A stretch of 64,000 nt of DNA from Salinicola endophyticus (GCF_040536835.1 NZ_CP159578.1:2542001-2606000), one strand, 5' to 3'; counted from the first letter of the stretch, positions 26,517-35,999 are shown. The notes: generated by a model from the letters alone, not told the origin. Made by a program: numbers and translations.

Positions 26517-27092
26517 TCAGATCACGCTGTGGGGAAAGCGCTCCAGCGCGGCGACGAAGCGCTGCTTGTAGGACTCGAAGGTCTCCGGGTCGGCCTTGAA
26601 GGTCTTGACGATGCCGTCGCCGTCGAAGCGCACCACGCCGGGCAGCTTCCCGCCCCTGGGCTCGGGATGACGCGGCGCAAGACCGACAAGCATGCCGCCC
26701 TCGGCATCGATCCAGCGGGTGATGCCGCAGTCGCGGAAGAAGCGCTGTGCCTCGGCGTCATTGGCGAGCACGCGCAGCGGCGCTTTCTCGGCGAGCAGAC
26801 GGATCAAGCGCGCGCTGTGCTCGCTGTGGCCATCGCCCTGGGGTGTCGAGACCATCGCCAGCTCCATGCTGCGCCCCTCGACGTCGGCGGAGACCAGCGC
26901 CAGACTCAGCACCTGGCGGTCATCGTCGGTCAGGGCGAACAGACGTGCAGCCTCCTGCTCGAACAGCACGCCCAGGGTCCCGGCAAAGGTGACCAGCGGT
27001 GCCAGCCCCGCCTCACGGCCATAGACATTGGCGCACAGCTGGGCCAGGCACGCCTCGCGGCTCTCGGGATTCTTTACATGAACGACTTTCAT
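26517..27092 (-). CDS. Unknown 191-residue protein, weak GNAT-like features
   Basis: Not recognised as a named family. The protein is cytoplasmic with no membrane segment. A beta-rich stretch (VLSLALVSADVEG, SMELAMVSTPQG) is followed by HSARLIRLLAEKAPLRVLANDAEAQRFFRDCGITRWI, which recalls the alternating strand-helix layout and the late FF-xxxG motif of GNAT acetyltransferases, but no clear acetyl-CoA loop is visible. The C-terminal tail (FKADPETFESYKQRF) is helical. ATG 27092 is preceded by GGAGAG at ideal distance; an in-frame ATG 18 bases earlier is weaker. Similar conserved hypothetical proteins are expected in Halomonadaceae. Confidence 0.75.
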   Translation of the reverse strand: MKVVHVKNPESREACLAQLCANVYGREAGLAPLVTFAGTLGVLFEQEAARLFALTDDDRQVLSLALVSADVEGRSMELAMVSTPQGDGHSEHSARLIRLLAEKAPLRVLANDAEAQRFFRDCGITRWIDAEGGMLVGLAPRHPEPRGGKLPGVVRFDGDGIVKTFKADPETFESYKQRFVAALERFPHSVI

Positions 27093-27248
27093 CGGACTCT
27101 CCGCACGCATCGACTCGGCCCGCCCGCGCTGACGATCGAGGACGCACGCTGTTGGCGTGCCGCCGGACGCGGGCAGGCAAAAGCGCGCAGCCTAGCATAT
27201 TCCATCGCCGCGAGCGCGCCACCGGGCGCGGGGGCCGGCGTGCCGGCA

Positions 27249-28067
27249 TCACGCCTCGGTTCGGGATCGGCTCAGCGGACAGGACTGGCAGTAGGCCACC
27301 GGGCACGCGGCACGATAATAGAGGCAGCAGCTGCGTCGGTAGCGCACCTCGACGCCATCGGCGCGGCGGGTCTTGGCGTGATGGAAGCGCGCCAGCGGAT
27401 TGGCCTCGAGTCCGAACAGCTCGGGCTCGGCCTCGAGCAGGAAGCGGTAGTCCGCCTCGCAGCGCCGGCGCGCGGCAGCATCGACCAGCCCGCCCTCGAG
27501 CTCGGCCAGGCGGCGCTCGTAGAGTGAATAGACCCGCACTGCCAGATTCTCCCACAGCATGCGCGGCGGCACGCCGCCCACCTCGCGCAGGGTCTGCCAC
27601 AACGGTGTGATCAGCCCGGCGAACAGCTGCTTCAACAAATCGTGACGTGCGCGCTCCCGCGCCGCCGGCGCCCAGCGCTGCAGTCGTAGCGAGCGCAGTG
27701 GCAGCGTCGAACGCCACGCCTGGCCATCGTGGCGGAGATCGATCAGGCAGTTGCCCGGCGCCAGATCGAGCCCGCGATCGCACACCGAGAGCAGATAGAG
27801 CGGCACGCCGGTGAGCAGAAAGCCCAGACGCTTCGACAGCAGCGAGGCGGTGGTGCGCCGGTCGGGCGAGCCGAGAACCGGCCCCAGACGGGCCAGCAGT
27901 TCAGCGCAGCGCCGGGGGTCGCGGAACGCCGTCATCGACAGTACCGCGGCCCCCGCGGTCTGGGCAGACTCGAGGCACAGGGACTCATGCAGATAGCGGC
28001 GGTGCGCCACCGCCACCGATGCGTATTCCAGGTGACCCAGAGGTTCCCGCGCCGCTGCCGGCATCAT
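27249..28067 (-). CDS. FhuF-like siderophore-iron reductase
   Basis: A cytoplasmic 2Fe-2S protein of 272 residues that releases iron from imported ferric siderophores. The C-terminal cysteine cluster RRSCCLYYRAACPVAYCQSC gives the CC...CxxC ligand pattern of FhuF. The N-terminal two thirds are helical and poorly conserved, as in the family. Its ATG at 28067 overlaps the stop of the ATPase gene (TGATG), so it is the last gene of the iron-uptake operon. The position fits reduction of Fe3+ right after import. An upstream in-frame extension exists but lies inside the ATPase gene. Confidence 0.87.
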   Translation of the reverse strand: MMPAAAREPLGHLEYASVAVAHRRYLHESLCLESAQTAGAAVLSMTAFRDPRRCAELLARLGPVLGSPDRRTTASLLSKRLGFLLTGVPLYLLSVCDRGLDLAPGNCLIDLRHDGQAWRSTLPLRSLRLQRWAPAARERARHDLLKQLFAGLITPLWQTLREVGGVPPRMLWENLAVRVYSLYERRLAELEGGLVDAAARRRCEADYRFLLEAEPELFGLEANPLARFHHAKTRRADGVEVRYRRSCCLYYRAACPVAYCQSCPLSRSRTEA

Positions 28068-28855
28068 CACGCCGCCCCCTTGCCGAAAGGGATGCACAGC
28101 GGCGTATGGAAGAACGGATCCTCGATCACCCGGCATTCGAGCTGGAATATCTCCTTTACCCGTTCACGGGTGATCACCGCCTGAGGCCGCCCCTGGGCAT
28201 GAACACGACCCTCGCGAATCGCCACGATATGGTCGGCATAGCGGCACGCCAGGTTGAGATCGTGCAAGACCATGACAATGGTCTTGCCGGCATCGCGGTT
28301 GAGACTGACGAGTAACTCGAGCACCTCCATCTGATGGGTCAGATCGAGGAACGAGGTGGGCTCATCGAGCAGCATCAGCGGCGTGTCCTGAGCCACCGCC
28401 ATGGCTATCCACGCACGCTGACGCTGCCCACCGGAGAGCGTCTCGACGCGCTGCTCGGAAAGGTCGTGAAGGCCGGTTCTCAAAAGCGCCTGCGCCACGG
28501 CGCGTTCATCGTCCGCGGACCACTGGGCCAGCCAGCTCTGATGCGGATGGCGGCCCAGCCCCACCAGTTGACGCACGCTGATGCCCTCCGGTGCCACCGG
28601 GTGCTGGGGCAGCAGCGACAGCGTCCTGGCCACCGCCCTGGTCGGCTGCTGCCGGATATCCTCGCCATCGAGATCGACCTGGCCCTGCCACGGCGTCAAT
28701 AGCCGAGCCAGCGCTTTCAATAGCGTGCTCTTGCCGCAGCCGTTGCTGCCGACCAGCACCGATATGCGCCCTTCGGGCAGCTCGAGCGACAGCTCCCGCA
28801 GGATGGCCTGCCGCTGGTAGCCCAAGGTGAGCCGGTTCGCAGAGATGGTGGCCAT
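28067..28855 (-). CDS. Iron-siderophore ABC transporter ATPase (FecE/FhuC-like)
   Basis: The energising subunit, 262 residues, of the uptake transporter encoded upstream. Walker A GSNGCGKSTL (about residues 36-45), signature LSGGQRQRAW, Walker B LMLLDEPTSFLD and the switch His in MVLHDLNLA are all intact. It is closest to the FecE/FhuC/BtuD group of importers. It lies four bases after the permease stop and overlaps the reductase gene, completing a compact operon. Confidence 0.93.
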   Translation of the reverse strand: MATISANRLTLGYQRQAILRELSLELPEGRISVLVGSNGCGKSTLLKALARLLTPWQGQVDLDGEDIRQQPTRAVARTLSLLPQHPVAPEGISVRQLVGLGRHPHQSWLAQWSADDERAVAQALLRTGLHDLSEQRVETLSGGQRQRAWIAMAVAQDTPLMLLDEPTSFLDLTHQMEVLELLVSLNRDAGKTIVMVLHDLNLACRYADHIVAIREGRVHAQGRPQAVITRERVKEIFQLECRVIEDPFFHTPLCIPFGKGAA

Positions 28856-28859
28856 GGCG

Positions 28860-29888
28860 TCAGCGTGCCTGCTTCATCATCAACCCCAGAAAGAACGGCG
28901 CCCCGATGGCCGCCACGAAGAGTCCCGCCGGCAGATCCAGCGGCGGAAACAGCACCCGCCCGGCAAGATCTGCCGCCATCGTCATACCCGCGCCGACCAG
29001 GATTGCCATGGTGATTTGCGCCGCGCCCGGCGGGCGCACCAGACGTCTCGCCACATGCGGTGCCACCAGTCCGACGAAAGCCATCGCTCCGCCCCAGGCC
29101 ACCGCCATGCCCGCCAACCCTGCCGCGAGCAGAATCAACAGCGTGCGTGTCCGCTGGACCCGCACTCCGATCCCCACTGCCAGACCGTCGTCCAACGGTG
29201 CCAGCAAGGCAAGCCGCACCAGCGGGGCCAGCGCAGCGAGCGCCACGCCGAAGCCAGCCGCAAGCCACCCGACGTCGGACCAGTTGCCACCATAAACGCT
29301 GCCGGTGAGCCAGACGTAGGCCGACAGCGTGGTGGTGAGCGGACTGGACACCATCACGAAGGTAGTCACGGCGCTCAGCAGCGTCGATAGGCCGATGCCC
29401 ATCAGCACCAGTCGCAGCGGCGTGGTCCCCCCGCGCCAGGCCGCCAGCATCACCAGCAGCACGGCGAGCAGCGCACCCATGGCGGCCGCCAGCGGCATCC
29501 AGGCGCTGCCGATATCGGACGCCAGGAATGCCAGATAGCCGACCGCCAGGGTAGCGGCGCCGGCGGTCACGCCCAGCGTATCCGGCGAGGCCAGCGGGTT
29601 GCGCATGACTTGTTGCAGCAACCAGCCGGAGAGTGCCAGCGCCGCGCCCACCAGCGCCCCCAGCAGCGTTCGTGGCAGGCGCAACTGCCACAGGATCAAG
29701 CCCGCACCGCTGTCCGGCGAGCGCACTGCAGCCAGCCACTGCGGCGCCGACATGGCGGCCTCTCCGAGGCCGAGCGAGGTCAGCAGAATCAGCAGCGCCA
29801 CGAGCAGTGCAGCCGCCACCCGACGCCACGGTCGCCAAGCGACGACCCGCGAGAAGCGGCCGAGACGCAGCGCGCGAGCCTCATCCAT
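28860..29888 (-). CDS. Iron-siderophore ABC permease (FecD-like)
   Basis: An inner-membrane permease of 342 residues with about nine to ten helices of the FecCD/BtuC fold. It contains the LRLPRTLLGALVGAALALSG coupling region and ANPLASPDTLG-type loop (MRNPLASPDTLGVT). The cytoplasmic coupling helix GLVAPHVARRLV lies near residue 270. The start overlaps the preceding permease by eight bases (ATGGATGA). Together with its neighbour it forms a heterodimeric channel. Confidence 0.92.
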   Translation of the reverse strand: MDEARALRLGRFSRVVAWRPWRRVAAALLVALLILLTSLGLGEAAMSAPQWLAAVRSPDSGAGLILWQLRLPRTLLGALVGAALALSGWLLQQVMRNPLASPDTLGVTAGAATLAVGYLAFLASDIGSAWMPLAAAMGALLAVLLVMLAAWRGGTTPLRLVLMGIGLSTLLSAVTTFVMVSSPLTTTLSAYVWLTGSVYGGNWSDVGWLAAGFGVALAALAPLVRLALLAPLDDGLAVGIGVRVQRTRTLLILLAAGLAGMAVAWGGAMAFVGLVAPHVARRLVRPPGAAQITMAILVGAGMTMAADLAGRVLFPPLDLPAGLFVAAIGAPFFLGLMMKQAR

Positions 29889-30867
29889 GGCGCCCTCCCT
29901 GGCGCCGCACCAGTGCCATGAACACCGGCGCCCCGAGCAATGCCGTCATCACGCCGATGGGCACCTCCCGGGGCGGAATCAGAGTCCGCGCCATCACGTC
30001 CGCGATGAGCAGCAGCGCGGCGCCAAGCAGTGCCGCCAGTGGCAGCCAGTAGCGATGATCCGATCCGGCCAGGCGTCGCGCCAGGTGCGGCACGATCAAC
30101 CCGATGAAGACGATGTTGCCTGCCATCGCCACCGCCGCGCCCGCCAGCAGCACCACATACACGACCGAGATCATCTGCAGGCGTCGCACCGAAATCCCGG
30201 CACCCACCGCCACCGCCTCGCCCGCCGCCAGCACGTTCCATTGCCGCAGACAGGGCCAGCACGCCAGCATCACCGCCAGCGTGACCAGCATCAGCGGCCA
30301 GACCTGCGTCAGCGGCCGGGCCGAGACCGAGCCCGCCAGCCAGAACAGCATGGCGTCCAGCCCCTGCTGATCGATCACCAGCAGCGCCTGACTGAAGGCA
30401 TGGAACAGCGCACTCAGCGCGGCACCGACCAGGATCAGGCGCAGCGGCCCACCCGGGACGCCGGGACGCATGGCGATCGCCCAGACCATCAGCGCCGCCA
30501 GGGTCGCGCCCGCGAAGGCACCGCCGCTCGCCAGCCACCCTGGCAAGCCGCGCCCCAGGGTGACCAGACAGACCACCGCCAGCAGCGCACCTGCGTTGAC
30601 CCCGAGCAGCCCAGGCGATGCCAACGGATTGCGGGTCAGGGTCTGCATGATACCGCCGGCCACGCCCAACCCCGCCCCCACCGTGAGTGCCATCAGAGTA
30701 CGGGACATGCGGGTGGTGCGAATGAGCAGGTCATCGACACCGGTCGGCGACGGCGACCACAGCGCATGCCATACCTGCGCCGGACTGGACCAGTGTCCAC
30801 CCGCCATCAGGCTCACCACCACGGCGATGGCCAGGCCGGCGATCGCCAGAGTCGTGCGCACACTCAT
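29881..30867 (-). CDS. Iron-siderophore ABC permease (FecC-like)
   Basis: The second permease subunit, 328 residues, of the same fold with TRMSRTLMALTVGAGLGVAG, LTRNPLASPGLLGVN and the coupling helix GLIVPHLARRLAG. Its ATG overlaps the stop of the binding-protein gene (ATGA) and its stop overlaps the next permease. Two separate permease genes rather than one fused gene is the Fec rather than Fhu arrangement. Confidence 0.92.
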   Translation of the reverse strand: MSVRTTLAIAGLAIAVVVSLMAGGHWSSPAQVWHALWSPSPTGVDDLLIRTTRMSRTLMALTVGAGLGVAGGIMQTLTRNPLASPGLLGVNAGALLAVVCLVTLGRGLPGWLASGGAFAGATLAALMVWAIAMRPGVPGGPLRLILVGAALSALFHAFSQALLVIDQQGLDAMLFWLAGSVSARPLTQVWPLMLVTLAVMLACWPCLRQWNVLAAGEAVAVGAGISVRRLQMISVVYVVLLAGAAVAMAGNIVFIGLIVPHLARRLAGSDHRYWLPLAALLGAALLLIADVMARTLIPPREVPIGVMTALLGAPVFMALVRRQGGRHG

Positions 30868-31781
30868 GCCGACGCCTCGCGGGTATCCAGCCAGGCATCC
30901 AGATCATCGAGCATGCCGAAGACGCCCAGGACGCCCCCGGAGAGACTCCAGGCCACCGGGTCGACCTGCCAGACCCGTCCCTGGCGCACCGCCGCCAGTC
31001 GCTGCCAGAGTGGATGCGCGCGCAGGCGTGACGCATGCTCGCGCGCGGCCCGGTCGCGCGGCTGCAGCAGAAAGAAGACATCGGCATCGAGCGCCGGCAG
31101 GCTCTCGACCCCGCTCAGTGTCAGCAGTACCCCGGGCTGCCTCTCGATCTGCCGGGGCCAGCTGAAGCCGAGCCGTGTCAGCACCGAGCCGCCAAAGCTG
31201 GGCGCCAGATAGCTGCGAATCTCGCCCGCTCTGATATCGAGCAGCGCCACCGTCAACGGCCAGCGTGCGCCGAAACGCTGCCGCAGACGCGCACGCAGTG
31301 ACGCCATGCGCGATGCCAGTGAACGTCGCAGGTGCACGGCGCGGGCCCGGCGGTCGAGTGCCTGCGCCATCGCCTCGAGGGTATGTCGATAGTGATAGAC
31401 ATCGTCCAGCAGCATCAGCGGGGCCAACGCCGACAACAGCGGCGCGATACGTTGATGACGAAAACGCGACGCGACGATCAGATCCGGCTCCAGCAGCGCG
31501 ATGCGTTCCAGGTTCGGCTGTGTCTCCAGTCCCAGGAGCGAAGCATGGGCCAGTGCCGAGCGCAGGTAGGGGTAGATCGGCTGGTCTTGCCATGACAGTA
31601 CCACCCCGACCGGCGCCACCCCGAGCGCCACTGCAGTGTCAGTCGCGCCCTGGAACAGTGTAACGACCCTCAGTGTCCGGCGCGGCGCTCGTGCCTCGTC
31701 CTGGCGTACCATGCCGGCACCCGCCAGCGCCGGCATGGCGGCCAGTGCGAGTGCCCGGGCGATCAACTCACGACGCTTCAT
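30864..31781 (-). CDS. Iron-siderophore periplasmic binding protein
   Basis: A periplasmic protein of 305 residues with a class III (helical-backbone) fold, delivering ferric siderophore to the permease. The N-terminus MKRRELIARALALAAMP has twin arginines before a hydrophobic stretch, so Sec or Tat export are both possible. It resembles FhuD/FecB. ERIALLEPDLIVASRF is the typical interlobe motif. It starts the intracellular part of the operon, 52 bases after the receptor gene. Confidence 0.88.
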   Translation of the reverse strand: MKRRELIARALALAAMPALAGAGMVRQDEARAPRRTLRVVTLFQGATDTAVALGVAPVGVVLSWQDQPIYPYLRSALAHASLLGLETQPNLERIALLEPDLIVASRFRHQRIAPLLSALAPLMLLDDVYHYRHTLEAMAQALDRRARAVHLRRSLASRMASLRARLRQRFGARWPLTVALLDIRAGEIRSYLAPSFGGSVLTRLGFSWPRQIERQPGVLLTLSGVESLPALDADVFFLLQPRDRAAREHASRLRAHPLWQRLAAVRQGRVWQVDPVAWSLSGGVLGVFGMLDDLDAWLDTREASA

Positions 31782-31833
31782 CGCGGCTCCGCTGGCGCAC
31801 TCGGCACCCGACCGTGACAGGTATATGGCGACA

Positions 31834-33966
31834 TCAAAAGTCCACGCTATAGCCCAGAGTCAGAGTCCGACCGCGTCCGGCGAAGTAGCGTTCGTTCATG
31901 TAGTCCGCATTGGGACTGTCCAGCGCGCTCTGCGAGTAGTAGGTGATGTACTGCTTGTCGAACAGGTTGGCCACGGCAAGATTCAACTGCCCTACCGGCA
32001 AACGATAGCCGACTGCGGCATCGACCAGGGTGTAACCATCGAAGTCGTTGTCCCAGCCATTGCTGCTGTCGTCGAAATCCTTGTCAAAGGCGTGATTGAC
32101 CTGCACGAACGATGTCCAGCGCGGCGACCACCGGGCACTCCAGCTCGCGACCAGCCGGTCCGGCGCCACGTTGAGCCCGTTCAGCTTGGCATCCAGGGTG
32201 CCATTGTCGTCACTGTCATAACGTCCCTTCATGTGGGAGTAGCCAAGCCGGGCGCTGTGCCGGTCGTTGAATCGATAGCCGACGGACGCCTCGATGCCTT
32301 CGATCTCGGTCTTCTCTCGCTGCATCACGAAAGCGTCGTTACGGGTCGTCAGACGCGTGCCATAGTCGGAAGACGACACGTAATAGCTCAGCTCAGCGTT
32401 GAAGCGGCCATCGTCATAGCGCACTCCGGTTTCGATATTGTCGGTCACGATGGGACGCAGATTCTCGAAGCTGTCGACCGACTGTCCGGGCGTGTCGATA
32501 CCACGCAGCACGCGCCCGACATCGGGAATGGCAAACCCTTCGGAATAGCTGGTGAACAGGCTCCAGTGTTTCACCGGTCGCCATACCACACCGGCGTTGT
32601 AGAGGGTCTCGTCGAAATCGGGGGATCCACCGTCCACCGGCACGCCATTGTTGGCGGCCACCGTGCGGTAACTGTCGACATCGAGTTTGGCGTATTCATA
32701 ACGCACCCCCGCCGAGAAGGTCAGCGCCTCGATCGGGCTGAAGTCGACCTGGGCGAACGGAGACAGATCGGTGTATTTCACCTTGGGCACGTAAGTGCGA
32801 TCGGTGCCCCACAGATACTGCTCGGTATCGTCGCGCATGGCGTCGAAGCCAAAGGTCAGCTTGACCCGGTCATCCCACAACCCCTCCTTGGTCAGCGAGG
32901 TCTTGATACCGTACTTGCGGGTCTCGGCCATGGTCTGATCGTAGAGCGTCCCGACCGGCGCGATCGAAGGATCCTGGAAGGTGCCGGAATTGGTCGCCCC
33001 GAACAGTGATTCGTAATCCTGATAGAAGCCCAGCACATTGAGATGCATGCCGGCGAGATCGTAGTCGTCCCAGGTGATGCCGGTGGTCCAGACACTATTG
33101 AAGGGCGCCGAACCTTCCGGCTCGCCGCGACGCGAGGTGGTCGGGACATCGGCTTCACGATCGCCAAGCACGCTGACGTAATCGTTCTGCCCCTCGATAC
33201 GATAGCGATTGACACTCAACTGCAGGCGCCGGTCGTCGTCGAACCAGTAGGCGATCTTCCCGAAGACATCGTAGGCACGGGAGTTCATCAGGTCGCCCTG
33301 CGTATTGTCGACGCCAATGGCGTCCCCCTCTCCGTCCAGGAACAGCCCCTGATCCTCGTAGCTCAACGAGAACAGGTAATCGACCGGCCCGCGATTGCCG
33401 CTGACAGCGTAGTTGGTGCGGTAACTGTTGGTATCGCCATCCAGCTTGGAGGTCGGCGTGGTGAGCTGGGCCTCGAAATGCTGATTGAGCGAGCCCGGCT
33501 CGGGGCGTTTGGTGATCAGGTTGATCACCCCGCCGGCGGCTCCGAGTCCGTTGGTGGCGTTGGCTCCTTTGATCACCTCGATATGATCGATCATCGAGAA
33601 GTCGATGGTATGCAGCTCGCGCCCCGTGGGCCGCAGCGGATTGGACTGCGGGATACCATCGATCATCACCAGCGGCGTACGCCCGCGCAGGGTCTCGCCA
33701 CTTCCGCTCATCTTCTGGCGTGGCGGTGAATAGTCCGGCAGCAGGTTGCTGAGTATCTCGGAAGAGTCGGAAGTGATGCGCCGCTGCTGATCCAGCTCCT
33801 GCCGCGTGATCACCCGAATCACCTGCGCAGCGTCCTGCTGTTCGGCACCCGAGCGCGTCGCCGTGATCACCATCGGCTCCTGATCGGTACTGTCTGCCAT
33901 CACCCCCGGCGACGCCGCCAGTGTCGCTAGTGCGCCCCAGGTCATGACGGTTCCCTTTGATCCCAT
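31834..33966 (-). CDS. TonB-dependent ferric siderophore receptor
   Basis: An outer-membrane receptor of 710 residues. The signal peptide ends near residue 24 (VMA-DST). A TonB-box-like segment EPMVITAT follows. The plug domain runs to about residue 150 (LRGRTPLVMIDGIP, IEVIKGANATNGLGAAGGVINLITK) and the 22-strand barrel ends in the family-typical terminal aromatic (GYSVDF). The ligand is unknown; the linked FhuF-type reductase favours a hydroxamate or citrate-type siderophore. It is first in the operon, with Fur-like sites in front. Confidence 0.93.
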   Translation of the reverse strand: MGSKGTVMTWGALATLAASPGVMADSTDQEPMVITATRSGAEQQDAAQVIRVITRQELDQQRRITSDSSEILSNLLPDYSPPRQKMSGSGETLRGRTPLVMIDGIPQSNPLRPTGRELHTIDFSMIDHIEVIKGANATNGLGAAGGVINLITKRPEPGSLNQHFEAQLTTPTSKLDGDTNSYRTNYAVSGNRGPVDYLFSLSYEDQGLFLDGEGDAIGVDNTQGDLMNSRAYDVFGKIAYWFDDDRRLQLSVNRYRIEGQNDYVSVLGDREADVPTTSRRGEPEGSAPFNSVWTTGITWDDYDLAGMHLNVLGFYQDYESLFGATNSGTFQDPSIAPVGTLYDQTMAETRKYGIKTSLTKEGLWDDRVKLTFGFDAMRDDTEQYLWGTDRTYVPKVKYTDLSPFAQVDFSPIEALTFSAGVRYEYAKLDVDSYRTVAANNGVPVDGGSPDFDETLYNAGVVWRPVKHWSLFTSYSEGFAIPDVGRVLRGIDTPGQSVDSFENLRPIVTDNIETGVRYDDGRFNAELSYYVSSSDYGTRLTTRNDAFVMQREKTEIEGIEASVGYRFNDRHSARLGYSHMKGRYDSDDNGTLDAKLNGLNVAPDRLVASWSARWSPRWTSFVQVNHAFDKDFDDSSNGWDNDFDGYTLVDAAVGYRLPVGQLNLAVANLFDKQYITYYSQSALDSPNADYMNERYFAGRGRTLTLGYSVDF

Positions 33967-34035
33967 GTCTCGCCTCTTGTTTTCGATTTTGTCGAGTCGT
34001 CACGCGCCCCAGCCACCGCCGCGAACGCCGGTGGA

Positions 34036-34081
34036 TTATTGCAAATGAAATGCATAATTATCAACGAATGAGAATCGTTTG
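34036..34081 (-). promoter_or_regulatory. Fur-box-like region of the siderophore operon
   Basis: An AT-rich patch in a GC-rich genome, about 100 bases before the receptor start. AATGAGAATCGTTT (34067-34080) matches a Fur hexamer array, and AACGA-N7-TCGTT (34063-34067/34075-34079) forms a 17-base dyad. A second GATAAT-type element overlaps at 34048-34065. On the reverse strand TTGATA (34064-34059) and CAATAA (34041-34036) are 17 bases apart, a plausible promoter covered by these sites. The outer part of this 299-bp gap (34090-34265) shows nothing clear. Confidence 0.65.
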
Positions 34082-34265
34082 TTTTTGAATGAGTCAACAT
34101 TGCCCTCTTCGGCCGCCTGAGCAAGCAACACGAGGGGGTGCCCGCAAATAATCCTCGCCCCGTCTTGACGCCGACCGCGACGTGGACGAAGGTCAAGCCT
34201 GATTTCGGGGCCGCCGCTCCCCGCCGGCCAGCCACCGCTTACCTCCCACCGGAGACTCGAGACGC

Positions 34266-35075
34266 ATGACACAGAGTTCGTCCCCTCAGCCCACCCCGGG
34301 CGATGGACCCCGCTATATCGCGCACCGTGGTCTCTCCGCGCGCGCGCCGGAGAATACGCTGGCGGCGGTGCAAGCCGCGCATGCGGCCGGATGCCGGTGG
34401 GTAGAGCTGGACGTTCAACTGCTCGGCGACGGCACCCCGGTGCTGTGGCACGACGCCGGGGTCAAGCGCTGCTCCAACGGGCGCGGCAAGCTGTTCCGCT
34501 TCGACGCCGCCAGCGCCGCGCGGCTCGACGTGGGCGCCTGGTTCGGCGAGCAGTTCCGCGGCGAACGCATGGCCACGCTCGAGGCGATGCTGGCGCTGCT
34601 CAAGCGTCTCGACATGGGGCTCAATCTAGAGCTCAAGGTGACCCGCGGGCGCAATGCGATCGAGCTGGTCAAGGCGGCACTGCCGCCGACCCTGGAAGCC
34701 CTGGCACCGGAGAAGCTGATCGTCTCCTCGTTCGACCGCCACGCCCTCACCGCGGCACGGGCGCTGGAGTCGAACCCGGATCGGCTGCGCCTGGGCGTGC
34801 TCGACGACAAGGCCCCCAAGCGCTGGTGGCGCGAGACCGAGCGGCTCTCCGCCTACAGCCTGCATCTGGACTGGCGCAAGCTGAAGGTCAAGCGCGCCCG
34901 CGAGATCGCCGACGAAGAGATCAAGCTGTTCTGCTACACCGCCAACGACCCCGTCGCCTTCGACAAGCTGTGGGAGTGGGGCGTGGACGGCGTGATCAGC
35001 GACGATCCGGTACGCTTCATCGAACATGCCGGCCAGCAGCAGGGCGAGACCGACCAGAGCCGCGCCAGCGCCTGA
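34266..35075 (+). CDS. ugpQ: Glycerophosphodiester phosphodiesterase, cytosolic type
   Basis: It hydrolyses glycerophosphodiesters to glycerol-3-phosphate and an alcohol. The 269 residues have no signal peptide, so the UgpQ rather than the periplasmic GlpQ form. Catalytic motifs are intact: YIAHRGLSARAPENTLAA (His and Arg), WVELDVQLLGDGTPVLWHD (metal Glu/Asp and second His) and NLELKV. The gene is single, divergent from the siderophore operon. Choline or ethanolamine released could feed the bet pathway, but this is only a suggestion. Confidence 0.92.
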   Translation: MTQSSSPQPTPGDGPRYIAHRGLSARAPENTLAAVQAAHAAGCRWVELDVQLLGDGTPVLWHDAGVKRCSNGRGKLFRFDAASAARLDVGAWFGEQFRGERMATLEAMLALLKRLDMGLNLELKVTRGRNAIELVKAALPPTLEALAPEKLIVSSFDRHALTAARALESNPDRLRLGVLDDKAPKRWWRETERLSAYSLHLDWRKLKVKRAREIADEEIKLFCYTANDPVAFDKLWEWGVDGVISDDPVRFIEHAGQQQGETDQSRASA

Positions 35076-35180
35076 CACAGCGTACGAAAAGCGCCCGTTA
35101 GTCGCGTCAGTTAGCGTCTTTGACGGCGACCGACACGGGCTATGATGCCAATCTGCCCGTTTCCAGGTTGCGAGCCGTCC

Positions 35181-35999
35181 ATGAATCCCTCCACCCTCAT
35201 CGGCATGGTCGCCAGTGCGCTACTGCTGATGACCGTCGTGCTCTTCACCGCTCAGGCCCCGAGCAGTTTCTTCAATCTGCCGGGGTTGGCGATCGTGCTC
35301 ACCGGCACCCTGGCCGCCAGCTTCATCAGCTATCCGCTCGCCGAGATGCAGCGCCTGTGCCGCCAGATCGCGGTGGTATTCCGGCGCGAATCCCAGCAGA
35401 GCGAGCTCGACGCCGATCTCGACCAGCTGGTCGAGATGTCGCGCCACTGGAGCCGCGGCAACATCCGCGCCATCGAGAGCGCGCTGGAAGGCGTCACCAA
35501 TCCCTTCCTGCGAACCGGCATGCAGATGGTGATCGCCAACAGCCGCGAGGAGGAGATCCGCGAGATGCTGCGCTGGCGCATGGTGCGGGTGAAGGCGCGC
35601 GAGCGCACCGAGGCGCAGATCCTGCGCACCATGGCGATCTACGCCCCGGCATTCGGCATGCTCGGCACCCTGGTCGGGCTGATCAACATGCTCGAGGTGA
35701 TCCAGGCCGGCGATCTGACGATCATCGGACCGCGTCTGGCGGTGGCGCTGATGTCCACCTTCTACGGCATCCTGCTCGCCAACCTGGTGTTCAAGCCGAT
35801 CGCGGTGAAGCTGGAGCGGCGCACCGAGGCACGACTGATGGCGATGACGATGATCCTCGAAGGCATCATGATGGTGAGCAAGCGCCGTCTGCCCGCGTTC
35901 ATCGAAGAGGCGCTCAACACCTACCGCGTCGAACATCGCGACGAGATGCGTGATCCGCGCCAGGCCGCGGCCACGGATCTCTCGTCCCCGACCTCATGA
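35181..35999 (+). CDS. motA: MotA-like proton/sodium channel stator subunit
   Basis: An inner-membrane protein of 272 residues with four hydrophobic helices (about residues 4-22, 32-50, 160-180 and 190-215). The family cytoplasmic loop between helices 2 and 3 contains MVRVKARERTEAQILRTMAIYAPAFGMLGTLVGLINML, matching the MotA/PomA core. ATG 35181 follows the only plausible ribosome site; upstream in-frame codons are not typical. It overlaps the MotB partner (ATGA). No flagellar or chemotaxis gene is nearby, so it could be a second stator set. A TolQ/ExbB role is less likely because the partner carries an OmpA domain. Confidence 0.85.
   Translation: MNPSTLIGMVASALLLMTVVLFTAQAPSSFFNLPGLAIVLTGTLAASFISYPLAEMQRLCRQIAVVFRRESQQSELDADLDQLVEMSRHWSRGNIRAIESALEGVTNPFLRTGMQMVIANSREEEIREMLRWRMVRVKARERTEAQILRTMAIYAPAFGMLGTLVGLINMLEVIQAGDLTIIGPRLAVALMSTFYGILLANLVFKPIAVKLERRTEARLMAMTMILEGIMMVSKRRLPAFIEEALNTYRVEHRDEMRDPRQAAATDLSSPTS

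Noticed and set aside
29599..31212. A 537-codon open frame antisense to the Fec-type permeases and binding protein
   Set aside because: Low-complexity Arg/His/Gln/Pro composition and overlap of three well-supported genes on the other strand.
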